DNA of 33,961 nucleotides from Candidatus Methylomirabilis tolerans (lineage in GTDB: Bacteria > Methylomirabilota > Methylomirabilia > Methylomirabilales > Methylomirabilaceae): contig JAIOIU010000081.1 in assembly GCA_019912425.1 (NCBI GenBank), positions 1 through 33,961 of the forward strand, read 5' to 3'. A model generated the notes under the pieces. The model worked only from the letters and a program-made list of their open reading frames with translations. It made no database searches and was not told where the DNA came from. A program made the position numbers and the translations under genes. Positions 15,855-24,702 of this stretch are shown piece by piece (the first letter of the stretch is position 1; each line of letters begins with the position of its first letter).

Positions 15855-17119
15855 GGCAGCATCACGCCTTTCGGATCGAACGATCGCTCTATCGTCGTCA
15901 TCGCCTCCGTAAACCGAGAGGGGGTCGCCTCCCCTTCCCCAAGAGTACGACGGGCTGGTCCATAGATGCCGAGCAGTGCTCCACCGACCTCTCGCAGACA
16001 TCGCAACACCGCTCGAGCCTGTGCCGGCGCCCCGTCTCCTCCTGGTTCCTGCATCGGGTCGATCCCCACGAACAGGTGCAGCACCCCGATACCGGCATGG
16101 GCAAAGCAGCAAAGATACCCCGATCCTTGGCCGCTTGGTTTCGTCAGAGGCGTATCGGGCGCCCATACCGCTCGGAGCTGCCCCGGTGCAACAGCGACCT
16201 TGGCCATGGCCCAGATGGGATAGGCCGCCATCAGGCGAGGGAGCAGTCTCTGCCTAAGTTCCAAGGCTTGGGTTCCCATGTGCGGATCACTCAGTATCTC
16301 GACTACGGCTCCCCCTTGTTGCGCGCAGAGTCGCTCGATTTTGGCCCGCTGCCCGACAACTGACACCTCAACCCCGTCCAGCTCGAATAGGAGCAGACTC
16401 TCCGCAACATCTGCAGGCTGCTGCATCATACTGAGGGATGCCCATGCGTCATGATCGATCTCGAGACAGCGACTGTCCAACAGTTCCATTGCCGCCGGCG
16501 TCATCCCGCTCTTGATGACCGCCAAGGCAGTCGAGGCCCCTGCTGAGGCGCCTGGAAAGGCGCAAAGAATAATCTCGCGGTATTGTGGCTTAGGCAGCAG
16601 CCTGAGGATTGCGCTGGTCACCACCCCAAGGCGCGCGCCCGATCCGATCAGAAAGCGCGTCATGTCGTACCCGGCCACGCTCTTTTGCATGTTGGCGCCA
16701 GTGCGTATCCGCTCACCGCCTGGCAGCACGACTTCGAGCCCCATCACAAAATCCCTGGTCCCACCGTACTTCAACTGGCGTAGTCCGGCGGCGGCACAGG
16801 CAACGTTCCCCCCGATAGTGGACGTGTGAAGGCTGGTCGGGTCCGGTGGATAGAACAACCTCTCCTTTGCTGCGGCGGTCTCTACTGCAGCCGTTATGAC
16901 TCCAGCCTCTACTCGAGCCAGAAGGTTGCCTTTCTCAATCGATCGAATCCGGTTCATTCGTGACAGATCAAGCAGGATGTCCGGAGCCGCCTCCTCGTTC
17001 TGGAGAAGCTGCCCTGCCGTCATGCCACCCCGGACGGCAACTTTGGTTTTATTCGACTGGGCCGATCTCAGCAGCTCCACTATCTCGTCTGCCGTTGTGG
17101 GCTGAATAATCGTACACAT
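15851..17119 (-). CDS. glcE: Glycolate oxidase FAD-binding subunit
   Basis: The 422-residue product has the FAD_binding_4 fold of GlcE: VRGGMTAGQ near 32-40 for the pyrophosphate loop, then PPDPTSLHTSTIGGNVACAAAG and GSGARLGVVTSAILRLLP. It is shorter than GlcD and lacks its long C-terminal cap, as expected. AAGGTG lies eight bases before the ATG at 17119. The reading frame is open to 17194, but that extension reads through a heptamer array and is not protein-like. It ends in a GTGA overlap with glcF. Confidence 0.92.
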   Translation of the reverse strand: MCTIIQPTTADEIVELLRSAQSNKTKVAVRGGMTAGQLLQNEEAAPDILLDLSRMNRIRSIEKGNLLARVEAGVITAAVETAAAKERLFYPPDPTSLHTSTIGGNVACAAAGLRQLKYGGTRDFVMGLEVVLPGGERIRTGANMQKSVAGYDMTRFLIGSGARLGVVTSAILRLLPKPQYREIILCAFPGASAGASTALAVIKSGMTPAAMELLDSRCLEIDHDAWASLSMMQQPADVAESLLLFELDGVEVSVVGQRAKIERLCAQQGGAVVEILSDPHMGTQALELRQRLLPRLMAAYPIWAMAKVAVAPGQLRAVWAPDTPLTKPSGQGSGYLCCFAHAGIGVLHLFVGIDPMQEPGGDGAPAQARAVLRCLREVGGALLGIYGPARRTLGEGEATPSRFTEAMTTIERSFDPKGVMLP

Positions 17120-17146
17120 CAGCGACGCACCTTGCACCTTAACATC

Positions 17147-17174
17147 AGGGTATAGGGTCCAGGGTTTAGGGTAA
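17147..17174. repeat. AGGGTNN heptamer array in the glcD-glcE gap
   Basis: Four successive seven-base units AGGGTNN, with last two bases AT, CC, TT and AA, run from 17147 to 17174 on the plus strand, followed by GGG. The period is exact. They sit in the 102-base space between glcD and glcE, which is otherwise unremarkable. Confidence 0.7.
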
Positions 17175-17221
17175 GGGATGGAACTCTGTCTCAACCCTAT
17201 CTCTTCCGCCTCACATCATCC

Positions 17222-18637
17222 TTACATCAACCGTTGATCCCGTTGGATTGCGTCCGCCCCAGGCTCCATAAAGATCTTATACGGATTCATCGACATTCCG
17301 GGATTGAGAGCATCACGCACTTTCCGCATGGCAGTCACTCCCGACTCCCCGGTCTCCCATGCCAGATATTTGACCTTGGTGAGGCCAATTCCGTGCTCGC
17401 CGCTCACCGAGCCCCCCAACCGGAGCACCAGTCTGAACAGTTCAGATATTGCCGCCTCTGCCTGTCGCTTCTGTTCCGCATCATTGTCTAAAAGGAAGCT
17501 GGTATGCAGGTTGCCGTCCCCGGCATGGCCATACGATACCACTCTTAGGTGGTGTCGTTGTCCGAGTTCTTCGATGAGCTGCAGCGCTTCCGCAAGCCTC
17601 CCTCTCGGTACGACGATATCCTCATTGACCTTAATGTCGGCCGAACGGGAGACCGAGGGGCCCAGCATACTCCGCGCCCGCCAGAGTAGCCCCGTCTCAT
17701 GGACGGATCGCGCAATCTGAACTCTGCTTGCTCCCACCTTGCGACAGATTGCTTCGATCTGAGCGCTCTCCTCCTCGACTCCCTGCGGGTCTCCGTCCGT
17801 CTCGATAAGCAGGAGGGCGGCGGCCTCCCGATCGAGATCCATCTTGTATACGTCATCCACCAGCCGCATTGCGACGCCGTCCATGAACTCAAGTTTTGCC
17901 GGAACGAGACCGGCCGAGAAGATCTCGTAAACCACTTCTCCCACCTGACCGATCGTGGGCATGGTGGCAACCACCGATCGTGTCGTTGTCGGCATCGGAA
18001 GCAGCTTTAAGTAGGCCTTGGTCACGATCCCCAGAGTACCTTCAGAACCGACCATAAGACCAATAAGCGCCGACTCGGGCCATCGCAGGAAGCCGTGAGG
18101 ACCGGTGTCAACCATGCAGCCGTCCGGAAACACCACCTCGAGCCCCTGAACGAAGTCTTTAGTCACGCCATATTTTAAGCAGCGTGGACCGCCGGCGCAC
18201 TCGGCGATATTACCGCCGATAGTCGAGACGCGGAAGCTGCTGGGATCCGGTGGAAAGTAGAGGGCATATGGTTCTACGGCTGCCTGTAGATCCCCATTGA
18301 CCACTCCTGGCTCAACCACGGCCGAGCGGCTATCCGGGTTAATCTCCAGGATTCGGTTCATCAGGGTGAGCGAGAGCACGATCCCGCCGGACACGGGAAG
18401 TGGTCCTCCAGTCGCACAGGTCGCTGCCCCACGAGGCACGACCGGTATCCGCTCTTGCCGCGCAGCGCGAACCACATCGGCCACCTGTCCGGCGGAGACG
18501 GGCTCCACCACCAGGTCGGGGAGAAAGCTCATGCGCGTCGCATCATAGGAATAGCAAGAAAGCTCCCCGGGCTCGGAGAACACCTTTCCGCCGGACACAA
18601 TCCCACGAATTTTTTGCGTGAAGGACGGATTGAGCAT
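17222..18637 (-). CDS. glcD: Glycolate oxidase FAD-linked subunit (FAD/lactate-type dehydrogenase)
   Basis: The product has 471 residues from the ATG at 18637. FAD_binding_4 motifs include VVPRGAATCATGG, PPDPSSFRVSTIGGNIAECAGG and GSEGTLGIVTKAYLKLLP. The C-terminal FAD-oxidase cap contains YGHAGDGNLH, SGEHGIGL and the terminal NPYKIF. It oxidises glycolate to glyoxylate, with D-lactate possible for related enzymes. The frame is open to 18823, but family members start close to MLNPSF. No binding site precedes this ATG or the adjacent one at 18640, so the start is less certain than the others. It heads the glcDEF operon. Confidence 0.92.
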   Translation of the reverse strand: MLNPSFTQKIRGIVSGGKVFSEPGELSCYSYDATRMSFLPDLVVEPVSAGQVADVVRAARQERIPVVPRGAATCATGGPLPVSGGIVLSLTLMNRILEINPDSRSAVVEPGVVNGDLQAAVEPYALYFPPDPSSFRVSTIGGNIAECAGGPRCLKYGVTKDFVQGLEVVFPDGCMVDTGPHGFLRWPESALIGLMVGSEGTLGIVTKAYLKLLPMPTTTRSVVATMPTIGQVGEVVYEIFSAGLVPAKLEFMDGVAMRLVDDVYKMDLDREAAALLLIETDGDPQGVEEESAQIEAICRKVGASRVQIARSVHETGLLWRARSMLGPSVSRSADIKVNEDIVVPRGRLAEALQLIEELGQRHHLRVVSYGHAGDGNLHTSFLLDNDAEQKRQAEAAISELFRLVLRLGGSVSGEHGIGLTKVKYLAWETGESGVTAMRKVRDALNPGMSMNPYKIFMEPGADAIQRDQRLM

Positions 18638-18668
18638 CATGAACGATCGATCGGCAAACGCCGGATAC

Positions 18669-18710
18669 CGACTCGCCACTGCCGGCAAGTCGGCAACATT
18701 ACGCGAGTCG
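18669..18710 (-). promoter_or_regulatory. Inverted repeat upstream of glcD
   Basis: CGACTCGC (18669-18676) and GCGAGTCG (18703-18710) are perfect eight-base arms 26 bases apart, with the palindrome TGCCGGCA (18680-18687) between them. It lies about 30-70 bases upstream of the chosen glcD start, a position suited to a leader hairpin or operator, if the gene does start at 18637. Confidence 0.3.
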
Positions 18711-18834
18711 TCAAGGTTTTTGCTCAGCGATGGCGGACAAATTAAAGGCCAGTACGAACTGTTGCCAAGGTCGAATGTAAACCGGAATAGAGCGAGGTCA
18801 GATCGCGGGAATACTGCTCTCACGCGGACAGAGT

Positions 18835-18870
18835 AAAGAAACCGGCGGCGGAGAACCGATCAGATGCCGG
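18835..18870 (-). terminator. Possible terminator after the tol-pal operon
   Basis: On the minus strand CCGGC (18866-18870) and GCCGG (18842-18846) could pair across 19 bases and are followed directly by TTTCTTT. The stem is short. It would separate ybgF/cpoB from glcD. Confidence 0.3.
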
Positions 18871-18923
18871 CGCTTCAGGATATTTTACTGTCCCCTTTGT
18901 AAACCGTCACTACTCAATCTCCC

Positions 18924-20147
18924 TCACTTGACCTGACTCAGACGCTCCTTCGCCCACCTTGCCTCCTGCGATTTGGGAAACTGCTTGATCAGCTTGTCGA
19001 GAACCGTTCTCGCCCTGATCTTGTCCCCCATATCGAGGGACGCAAATCCCTGTTTGAGCATGGCGCTCGCAACCTTTGCATTCTCCGGATGCTGCTTGAC
19101 GAAAAATGCGAATTCCTGGATCGCCTGGTCGTAGTTCTTTTGGCTGTAATACGACTCGCCAAGCCAGTACCGGGCATTCGGCACGAGGCTGGAATCAGGG
19201 TAGAGTTCGATATGACTTCGAAAACCCTTAATGGCTAATTCATAATTACCTTTCGCATAATCGTTCAGGGCATTCCTGTACACCTCATCAGCGCTCTCCG
19301 TCCTAGCCATCGGTTTCGCAACCGGAGCGGTGGGCGAGGAAGGCACATCTCCTTGCGCCTGGGTCTGAGCGGCCGGCTTAGGTGGAGCAGGAGGAGACGT
19401 CCTGAGCGGGGCAACTGTAGGGGATAGGGGCTGCGTCTCGACGCGAGGCGGGCTTACGGGACCGGTGATCGGCTTCCCCTTGGCAGTTTTTCTCGCTTCG
19501 ACCAAGGCAAGTTGTGCGGTTGTATTGACTTGGTCAATCGCAGCATTCGTCTGTTGAGCCATTTGCTGAAGGGCGGCCGTTACTTGCTGAGTGGTCTGCT
19601 GGGAAGAAGTCGTCGCCTCCTGTGCGGCGACAACGGACTGGCTGACCTGCTTATCAAATCCGTTCAATCGCCGTCCGAGTTGATCGAGTTGACGCCCGAA
19701 TTCATCAACTCGCCTATTCAGTTCCGTGACGCCATGGCCGATTTCCTCGGTTTGGCCCTGAGCCAGACGTACCCCGGTTGTCAACTCGTCCAATTTCACG
19801 GTGAGAGACGCCTGAGACTGAAGGAATCCTTGCCGTTCCTGGGCTACCCTTGCCGACTGGCTCTTGAGATCCGCATCGATCTTCACCAGCTTCTCTTCAA
19901 GAGTCGCCCGTACGCGCTCACTCTTTTCCAGGCGACCCTCGATCTTCTTGAGCCGCTCCTCAATGAACATCCTGGTCCCTTCACCGGTCCTGGCAACAAC
20001 CGCCACTTCGCTCTTCATGGAGTCCACATCCCGCTGAACCATGCGCAGAGGCAGATCTCCCTCGCATCCTACAGTCAACACAGCGAAGGTCGATACAGTC
20101 GCCAATAGGGAATACCGCCTTATCCCCTTCCCTTCGACATCGGCCAT
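18924..20147 (-). CDS. CpoB/YbgF-like lipoprotein with coiled coil and TPR domain
   Basis: The 407-residue product has a lipobox LTVGC (Cys28), a long coiled coil (about 45-225, with many Gln/Glu/Leu heptads), a Pro/Ala-rich linker (about 235-295) and a C-terminal TPR domain of three units (about 300-405) of the type seen in CpoB/YbgF. In E. coli CpoB ties Tol-Pal to peptidoglycan synthesis; this version is lipid-anchored and longer. The ATG at 20147 follows the pal stop by 13 bases; the frame open to 20216 overlaps pal and is rejected. It is the last gene of the tol-pal operon. Confidence 0.85.
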   Translation of the reverse strand: MADVEGKGIRRYSLLATVSTFAVLTVGCEGDLPLRMVQRDVDSMKSEVAVVARTGEGTRMFIEERLKKIEGRLEKSERVRATLEEKLVKIDADLKSQSARVAQERQGFLQSQASLTVKLDELTTGVRLAQGQTEEIGHGVTELNRRVDEFGRQLDQLGRRLNGFDKQVSQSVVAAQEATTSSQQTTQQVTAALQQMAQQTNAAIDQVNTTAQLALVEARKTAKGKPITGPVSPPRVETQPLSPTVAPLRTSPPAPPKPAAQTQAQGDVPSSPTAPVAKPMARTESADEVYRNALNDYAKGNYELAIKGFRSHIELYPDSSLVPNARYWLGESYYSQKNYDQAIQEFAFFVKQHPENAKVASAMLKQGFASLDMGDKIRARTVLDKLIKQFPKSQEARWAKERLSQVK

Positions 20148-20160
20148 ACCGCGCGTCTCG

Positions 20161-20796
20161 TTATTTCGCGCCGGCGGCAAAATGCGCCCGTCGATTCCAC
20201 TGCCAAGCGGATTCATCGTGGCCTAGAGCAAATGGACGTTCCTTCCCAAAACTGATCGTACTGATTCGATTCGCCGCGATTCCGGAGGCCACCAGGTAAT
20301 CGCGCGTTGCCCTGGCTCGCCGCTCGCCAAGCGCCAGGTTGTACTCACTGGAGCCGCGCTCGTCGCAGTGGCCCTCAATCGTCACCTTGGTCGCAGGGTT
20401 TTTCCTCAACCATTCAACGTTCTCAGCCAACAACTTCTTCGATTCCTCTCGAATAGCGGACTGATCGTAGTCGAAGAAGACATCTTTAAGGGCCGATATG
20501 GTGGTGATTCCCGGCTTTGCCTCCGCCTCAGCGATCTGGGTCTCCTTGACCGCACCGGTCTCCGGAGTCAGCTTGGCTTCTGACGGCTGCGCCGTAACCT
20601 CAATGGGGGACTTCTCTTCGGGAACGGCAACTCTTGGCGTCGGAGGAGGCGCCGGCATGCCGACCTCACCTTGTGGTGCCATCGGCTTCGGAACAGTCTC
20701 TACAACCTCCGGCCGTTTCGGACAACCTGTCAGAAATAACGTTACAAGAACCAGCGCAACGGTGGAACCGACCCATGCTCGCGACATCCATCTCAT
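20161..20796 (-). CDS. pal: Peptidoglycan-associated lipoprotein Pal
   Basis: The 211-residue product has a lipobox FLTGC (Cys25), a Pro/Ala/Glu-rich tether (about 30-95) and an OmpA-like domain (about 100-211) with the diagnostic GHCDERGSSEYNLALGERRA stretch that binds diaminopimelate in peptidoglycan. AGGAGG lies eight bases before the ATG. Pal anchors the outer membrane to the wall and is cycled by TolB. It follows tolB at a 111-base gap and precedes the CpoB-like gene, as in many Tol-Pal operons. Confidence 0.96.
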   Translation of the reverse strand: MRWMSRAWVGSTVALVLVTLFLTGCPKRPEVVETVPKPMAPQGEVGMPAPPPTPRVAVPEEKSPIEVTAQPSEAKLTPETGAVKETQIAEAEAKPGITTISALKDVFFDYDQSAIREESKKLLAENVEWLRKNPATKVTIEGHCDERGSSEYNLALGERRARATRDYLVASGIAANRISTISFGKERPFALGHDESAWQWNRRAHFAAGAK

Positions 20797-20907
20797 CGTG
20801 AAATCCTCCTCTTGTTGTCAGCAACGATTTTCTCTACATTATTCAATCAATTACCCGGTCATACCTTCACAGTGTCTTCTGGAAGAGGCTGCCCATCCTT
20901 GTCTAGT

Positions 20908-22242
20908 CTATGGCGACCAGTCGGCGAGGTAATGTTCTTGTCCGCTCTTGGTCAATCGGCGTTGATTCGATCCATCGGCCGCCATAATGTATAGATGTCG
21001 AGAGCCATTCCGCGTTGAGGTGAAAAGAATATGCCGACCGTCAGCCGACCACGATGGCTCTTCGTTATTGCGCGAACTCGACGTCAACTGGACCAGTCCC
21101 GTACCGTCGGGATTGATCAGGAAGATGTCGAAGCTCCCGCGTAGTCTGCCCACAAAGGCGATTTTGTCTCCACGCGGGGACCATCGTGGCGATACGCTAT
21201 AGTCTCCGACCCCGAAGGTCAGACGTCGGACATTAGTTCCTTCGATATCCATCAGGTAGATCTGAGGTGTGCCGCCCCGGTCCGAATTAAACACGATCTG
21301 CCGCCCATTAGGAGCAAAGGACGGAGAAATGTCGATATGTGGTCCCTGCGTCAGTTGACGAAGGCCGGCCCCATCCGGCCGGATAAGAAAGAGGTTTGTG
21401 CCCGTCCCATTGCTCATCGAGAAGGCGAGCCGCTCCCCATCAGGAGACCACGCCGGGGCAACGTTGAGTCCAGGACTGGAGGAGATCTTCTGGCGTCGTC
21501 CGGTCTCCAGATCGATGACGAACAGGTCCGGATTCTGATCACGATAGGAGGTATAGGCAATCTTCTTACCATCAGGAGACCACCGCGGAGAAAGGTTGAT
21601 GGAGTGATTACCGGTAATAAGAAGAGGATTATACGCGTCATAGTCCATCACGTAGATCTCTTTGGCGCCATTCACCGAGGAGACATACGCGATCCGCGAA
21701 GAGGCGATCCCCTTTTCCCCTGTTAGCCTGAAGACAACCTCGTCAGCCAGGCGATGCACCATCGTCCGTAAGGTTCGAGGATCCCCGACATATCGCTTAC
21801 CGGAAAGCATCTCACCCTTCACCACCTCAAAGAGCTGACCCTCCAAGATAAGCTCGCTACCGCGGGATGAGAGTTTTCCAACAACCACGGCTTGGACCTT
21901 CAGGGAGTTCAGTGCCGGCAATAACCCCTTCTCCTGCCCAATCTCGACCCGAGCGGCTTCGATTGGGAGGAATGACGGATCAATCACATCGAACATCCCC
22001 GCACTCTTCAGGTCATCGGTCAGGATGGCGCCCGCCCGTGTACCAAGGTCATCTGTCGTGGGGCTGGCCTTCAGAGGCGGGAAGCCTACGACCGCGATAG
22101 CAATCTTCTGCGCCTCCTTTCGAACAATGTCTACGGTATATTTCTCCTCTGCGGAGACGACCGGCAGTGGGGGTATCGCAACGACGCAGAGACCGAAGAC
22201 AAAGAGTGCGCGACCCAATCTCATATTACGGCACAATCGCAT
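20908..22242 (-). CDS. tolB: Tol-Pal system protein TolB
   Basis: The protein has 444 residues: a signal peptide (about 1-31), a TolB N-terminal domain (about 35-165), and a C-terminal beta-propeller of five or six blades with recurring SPRWSPDGKKIAY-type motifs (SPDG near 230, 275, 320, 365 and 405). TolB is periplasmic, binds Pal and contacts TolA. The ATG overlaps the stop of the preceding TonB/TolA-like gene by one base (TGATG). A GAAGAG-like site lies a few bases upstream. Confidence 0.96.
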   Translation of the reverse strand: MRLCRNMRLGRALFVFGLCVVAIPPLPVVSAEEKYTVDIVRKEAQKIAIAVVGFPPLKASPTTDDLGTRAGAILTDDLKSAGMFDVIDPSFLPIEAARVEIGQEKGLLPALNSLKVQAVVVGKLSSRGSELILEGQLFEVVKGEMLSGKRYVGDPRTLRTMVHRLADEVVFRLTGEKGIASSRIAYVSSVNGAKEIYVMDYDAYNPLLITGNHSINLSPRWSPDGKKIAYTSYRDQNPDLFVIDLETGRRQKISSSPGLNVAPAWSPDGERLAFSMSNGTGTNLFLIRPDGAGLRQLTQGPHIDISPSFAPNGRQIVFNSDRGGTPQIYLMDIEGTNVRRLTFGVGDYSVSPRWSPRGDKIAFVGRLRGSFDIFLINPDGTGLVQLTSSSRNNEEPSWSADGRHILFTSTRNGSRHLYIMAADGSNQRRLTKSGQEHYLADWSP

Positions 22243-23105
22243 CAGCTCTTCTCTCCCACAAATGTGAAGCGCAGTTCAAGCAAAAGCGTCTCGGCCTTAA
22301 ACAGTGGAGGCAGCGGTGGTAAGGGGCTCGCAAGGGCGATGGCACGGACGGCCGTGTCGTCAAGTAGACGGTCTCCAGAAGACGACCCGACAATCAGGTC
22401 GCGAATCTGCCCCGAACGAAGGATCCTCAGAGTAAGGCTCACGCCGGCCGTCGTGCCTGGGCTCATCTTCGGCGGCGTCCAGCTACTCGTGATCTTATCC
22501 TGGATCAGGACGAAGTAATAGGCCAATGCCGGATCGGTATTTCCCACCATCACTCCGGTTTCTGTCGCCATGCTGAGCCCATGACCCGCTCCCGCCTTTG
22601 AGACATCACCGACTGGCGACGTCATAACAGGCTGGGAGATGGTAGGAACAGCCACCTGCGGAGCAACGATCCTCGGGGGACCAGGGGGTATCGCCGGTGG
22701 TGCGGCAGGTTGGCGCTCAGAGGCCCGGTGTCTGCCGGGCAAGGTCATTGCTTCGGTCTGCGTTGGGGCGGAAAAGGGCCGTCCCGCCATCCTCGACATA
22801 CTCGACCTGGGAGGCGATGGCAGTGTAAGAACATCTCCCGGCCGAGCGGCTGCCTTCGCCGTTGCGCTTGCAACCTTCTGCCCCATCTGCAGGGGAGGAT
22901 CCGCCTTCTGCTTGCCGCCTGTCTCCTGCGAGGACACGAGCGTCACTTCGTAACTAACCGGCGCCTTAAACGGCTTGCCACCGTGAAGCCACTGTGGGGC
23001 ATACACCGCCGCAAGTACCAGAAGTCCATGGAGCAAGAACGAGAGACCACACGAGGACGACGCTTCCGGTAAAGGGAGGCGCCGCTCGATAGTGTCTGCC
23101 GCCAC
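22242..23105 (-). CDS. TolA/TonB-like energy transducer with a TonB C-terminal domain
   Basis: The 287-residue product has one N-terminal membrane helix (about 20-42) that would span the inner membrane, a Pro/Ala-rich periplasmic spacer (about 55-180) and a C-terminal TonB-type domain (about 190-287) ending in LLLELRFTFVGEKS. It sits where tolA belongs, between tolR and tolB, so it is most likely the TolA equivalent. It is shorter than E. coli TolA and lacks its long KAAA/EAKA helix. The start is GTG, one base after the tolR stop, so coupling is likely. Confidence 0.85.
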   Translation of the reverse strand: MAADTIERRLPLPEASSSCGLSFLLHGLLVLAAVYAPQWLHGGKPFKAPVSYEVTLVSSQETGGKQKADPPLQMGQKVASATAKAAARPGDVLTLPSPPRSSMSRMAGRPFSAPTQTEAMTLPGRHRASERQPAAPPAIPPGPPRIVAPQVAVPTISQPVMTSPVGDVSKAGAGHGLSMATETGVMVGNTDPALAYYFVLIQDKITSSWTPPKMSPGTTAGVSLTLRILRSGQIRDLIVGSSSGDRLLDDTAVRAIALASPLPPLPPLFKAETLLLELRFTFVGEKS

Positions 23106-23106
23106 G

Positions 23107-23544
23107 CTATCGTCCCTTCGTCACAGGAGGAATCGGCTCGGTCACCATCCCCACCCGTTCAATCCCGGCCTTCTTGACCGCATCCATCACCTTCACGACC
23201 GCGCCGTAGGCTACTCCTTCATCCGCTCGAAGGAATACGGCAGCCTTTGTATTGCGCTGTCGAAGCCCGGCAAGGACTCCCTCCAGCCGGGCAAGAGTGA
23301 TGATCTGATTATCCAGATAGACAACCTTTTCCTTGGTAACCGTCAGCATCAGCCGCTCCTCTGGTCCGACATTCTTGGCCTCGCTCTTCGGCACCTTGAC
23401 ATCAATCCCCCCGAGCATCATCGGCGCCGTAATGAGAAAGATGACGAGGAGAACTAAGACAACGTCGACAAACGGCGTGACGTTGATCTCAGAGAGCGCA
23501 CTACCCCCCGGTCGCTCACCTGAACCTGTACCCGGTGAAACCAT
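23107..23544 (-). CDS. tolR: Biopolymer transport protein TolR/ExbD
   Basis: The product has 145 residues, the usual size. A short cytoplasmic lead precedes the single membrane helix starting at INVTPFVDVVLVLLVIF, with the conserved proton-pathway Asp at position 27, and a periplasmic domain of alternating strands and helices follows. It works with TolQ as the proton-driven stator for the TolA equivalent. The frame is open to 23790, but family members start shortly before this helix and the ATG at 23544 lies five bases after the tolQ stop. Confidence 0.95.
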   Translation of the reverse strand: MVSPGTGSGERPGGSALSEINVTPFVDVVLVLLVIFLITAPMMLGGIDVKVPKSEAKNVGPEERLMLTVTKEKVVYLDNQIITLARLEGVLAGLRQRNTKAAVFLRADEGVAYGAVVKVMDAVKKAGIERVGMVTEPIPPVTKGR

Positions 23545-23549
23545 CGCTG

Positions 23550-24269
23550 TCAGCGGCTCCTCACCAGAATCCGTTCGGCCAAGGTAAGAAACTCCAAGCC
23601 GAACATCTCCATCTCCGTCGCCTGTCTTCTGACTCGATTCAAAAAATAGTTGTAGGCGATTACTGCCGGAATAGCCGTCCCCAGTCCGGCCGCCGTGGTG
23701 ATCAGCGCCTCTGCGACTCCAGGTGCCACCGCACCCAAGTTCGCAGAACCCGCCTGGCCAATACTTGCGAAGGCGTCCATAATCCCCCACACCGTCCCGA
23801 AGAGACCAACGAACGGTGCCACGTTACCTGTAGTCGCCAGAAAGATCAGGTTGCGTTCCTGTTGCGCAACCTCCTTCATGCTCGCAAGGCGGAGGGTACG
23901 ACTGATGAGCTCAAGTGGCTCCAGATAAATAGGCATTTCGGCAACGGTTGTTTTTGTCTCATGGGCGGCCGGCCATTGGTTGACCGGGCCTTGGCCGCCT
24001 TTCACCAACTGACTGAGCTCTCGGTATCCCTCCTGAAACACACTCACAATTGGGCTTTTCACAAATCGCTTCGATTCCTCAAAAACAGTCGTGAGGTTCT
24101 TGGCCGATCGAAAGGTGTGGAGGAATCGAGCCGATTCTCGTTGGGCTCGCCGGAAGAGACCGAACTTCATAAAGATCAGCGTCCAACTCATCAAGGAAAA
24201 GCCCAGCAGGATGAGTAGCACCGCCTTAGCAACGAGCCCTGCTTGCACAACGAGACTGACAGCATTCAT
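23550..24269 (-). CDS. tolQ: TolQ/ExbB proton-channel protein
   Basis: This 239-residue MotA/TolQ/ExbB-family protein has three membrane segments (about 10-35, 135-160 and 170-200). The conserved GLFGTVWGIMDAF and the AEALITTAAGLGTAIPAV segments form the pore-lining helices. It forms the proton channel with TolR. The ATG has AAGGA eight bases upstream and is served by a near-consensus promoter at 24290-24318, so it is the first gene of the tolQ-to-cpoB operon. Confidence 0.96.
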   Translation of the reverse strand: MNAVSLVVQAGLVAKAVLLILLGFSLMSWTLIFMKFGLFRRAQRESARFLHTFRSAKNLTTVFEESKRFVKSPIVSVFQEGYRELSQLVKGGQGPVNQWPAAHETKTTVAEMPIYLEPLELISRTLRLASMKEVAQQERNLIFLATTGNVAPFVGLFGTVWGIMDAFASIGQAGSANLGAVAPGVAEALITTAAGLGTAIPAVIAYNYFLNRVRRQATEMEMFGLEFLTLAERILVRSR

Positions 24270-24289
24270 CTTATGATCCTTAAGTTTTG

Positions 24290-24318
24290 CTTATACCACC
24301 ACCATGTATCACGGTCAA
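24290..24318 (-). promoter_or_regulatory. Sigma-70-type promoter for tolQ operon
   Basis: On the minus strand TTGACC (24313-24318) and TATAAG (24290-24295) are separated by exactly 17 bases. The -10 box ends about 20 bases before the tolQ ATG, leaving room for the AAGGA binding site. Confidence 0.7.
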
Positions 24319-24366
24319 GATCATTCAGCCGCCGGCTCTCGTGCTCAGCCGCCCCTCCTGAGGTCC

Positions 24367-24702
24367 TCACCGGGCGTTCCGCTGCACCTCCTCCGGCAGA
24401 CTCGAGGTATAGGAGTACGACCTGACGATCCCCTGTTCGGTAAATTTGACATGCAGCTCTTTGGAGAGGGCTCGGCCAAATCCGCCCGCCCTCACATAGA
24501 CCCACGTCCAAGTTTGATCTCCGTCCTCGATTCCAACCTGGGTCGGAGAGCCAAAGAGCTGAAGCAGCTCAGCCCGCGTGGTGACCCCGCTCTTAATCGT
24601 CGCCGTAGTGGGCGTCGGGAACTCCGCACCAACCGAGATACATCCGGCAAGCAGTAGGATAAAACACCCAAGGCTTAAGATGCGACGGTACGAGCGGTAC
24701 AT
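24367..24702 (-). CDS. BamE/SmpA-like small outer-membrane lipoprotein
   Basis: The 111-residue protein has a lipobox LLAGC (Cys21), then a short domain containing SGVTTRAELLQLFGSPTQ and a TWVYV strand, the pattern of the BamE/SmpA (OmlA) fold. BamE is an accessory subunit of the outer-membrane beta-barrel assembly machine, but the fold also occurs in unrelated lipoproteins, so the link to Bam is not proven. GAGGAG precedes the ATG. It lies just upstream of tolQ in the same direction, but a promoter in the gap separates them. Confidence 0.65.
   Translation of the reverse strand: MYRSYRRILSLGCFILLLAGCISVGAEFPTPTTATIKSGVTTRAELLQLFGSPTQVGIEDGDQTWTWVYVRAGGFGRALSKELHVKFTEQGIVRSYSYTSSLPEEVQRNAR

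Noticed and set aside
23545-23790. N-terminal extension of the tolR frame
   Set aside because: It overlaps tolQ, is not family-like, and the ATG at 23544 is placed right after the tolQ stop.
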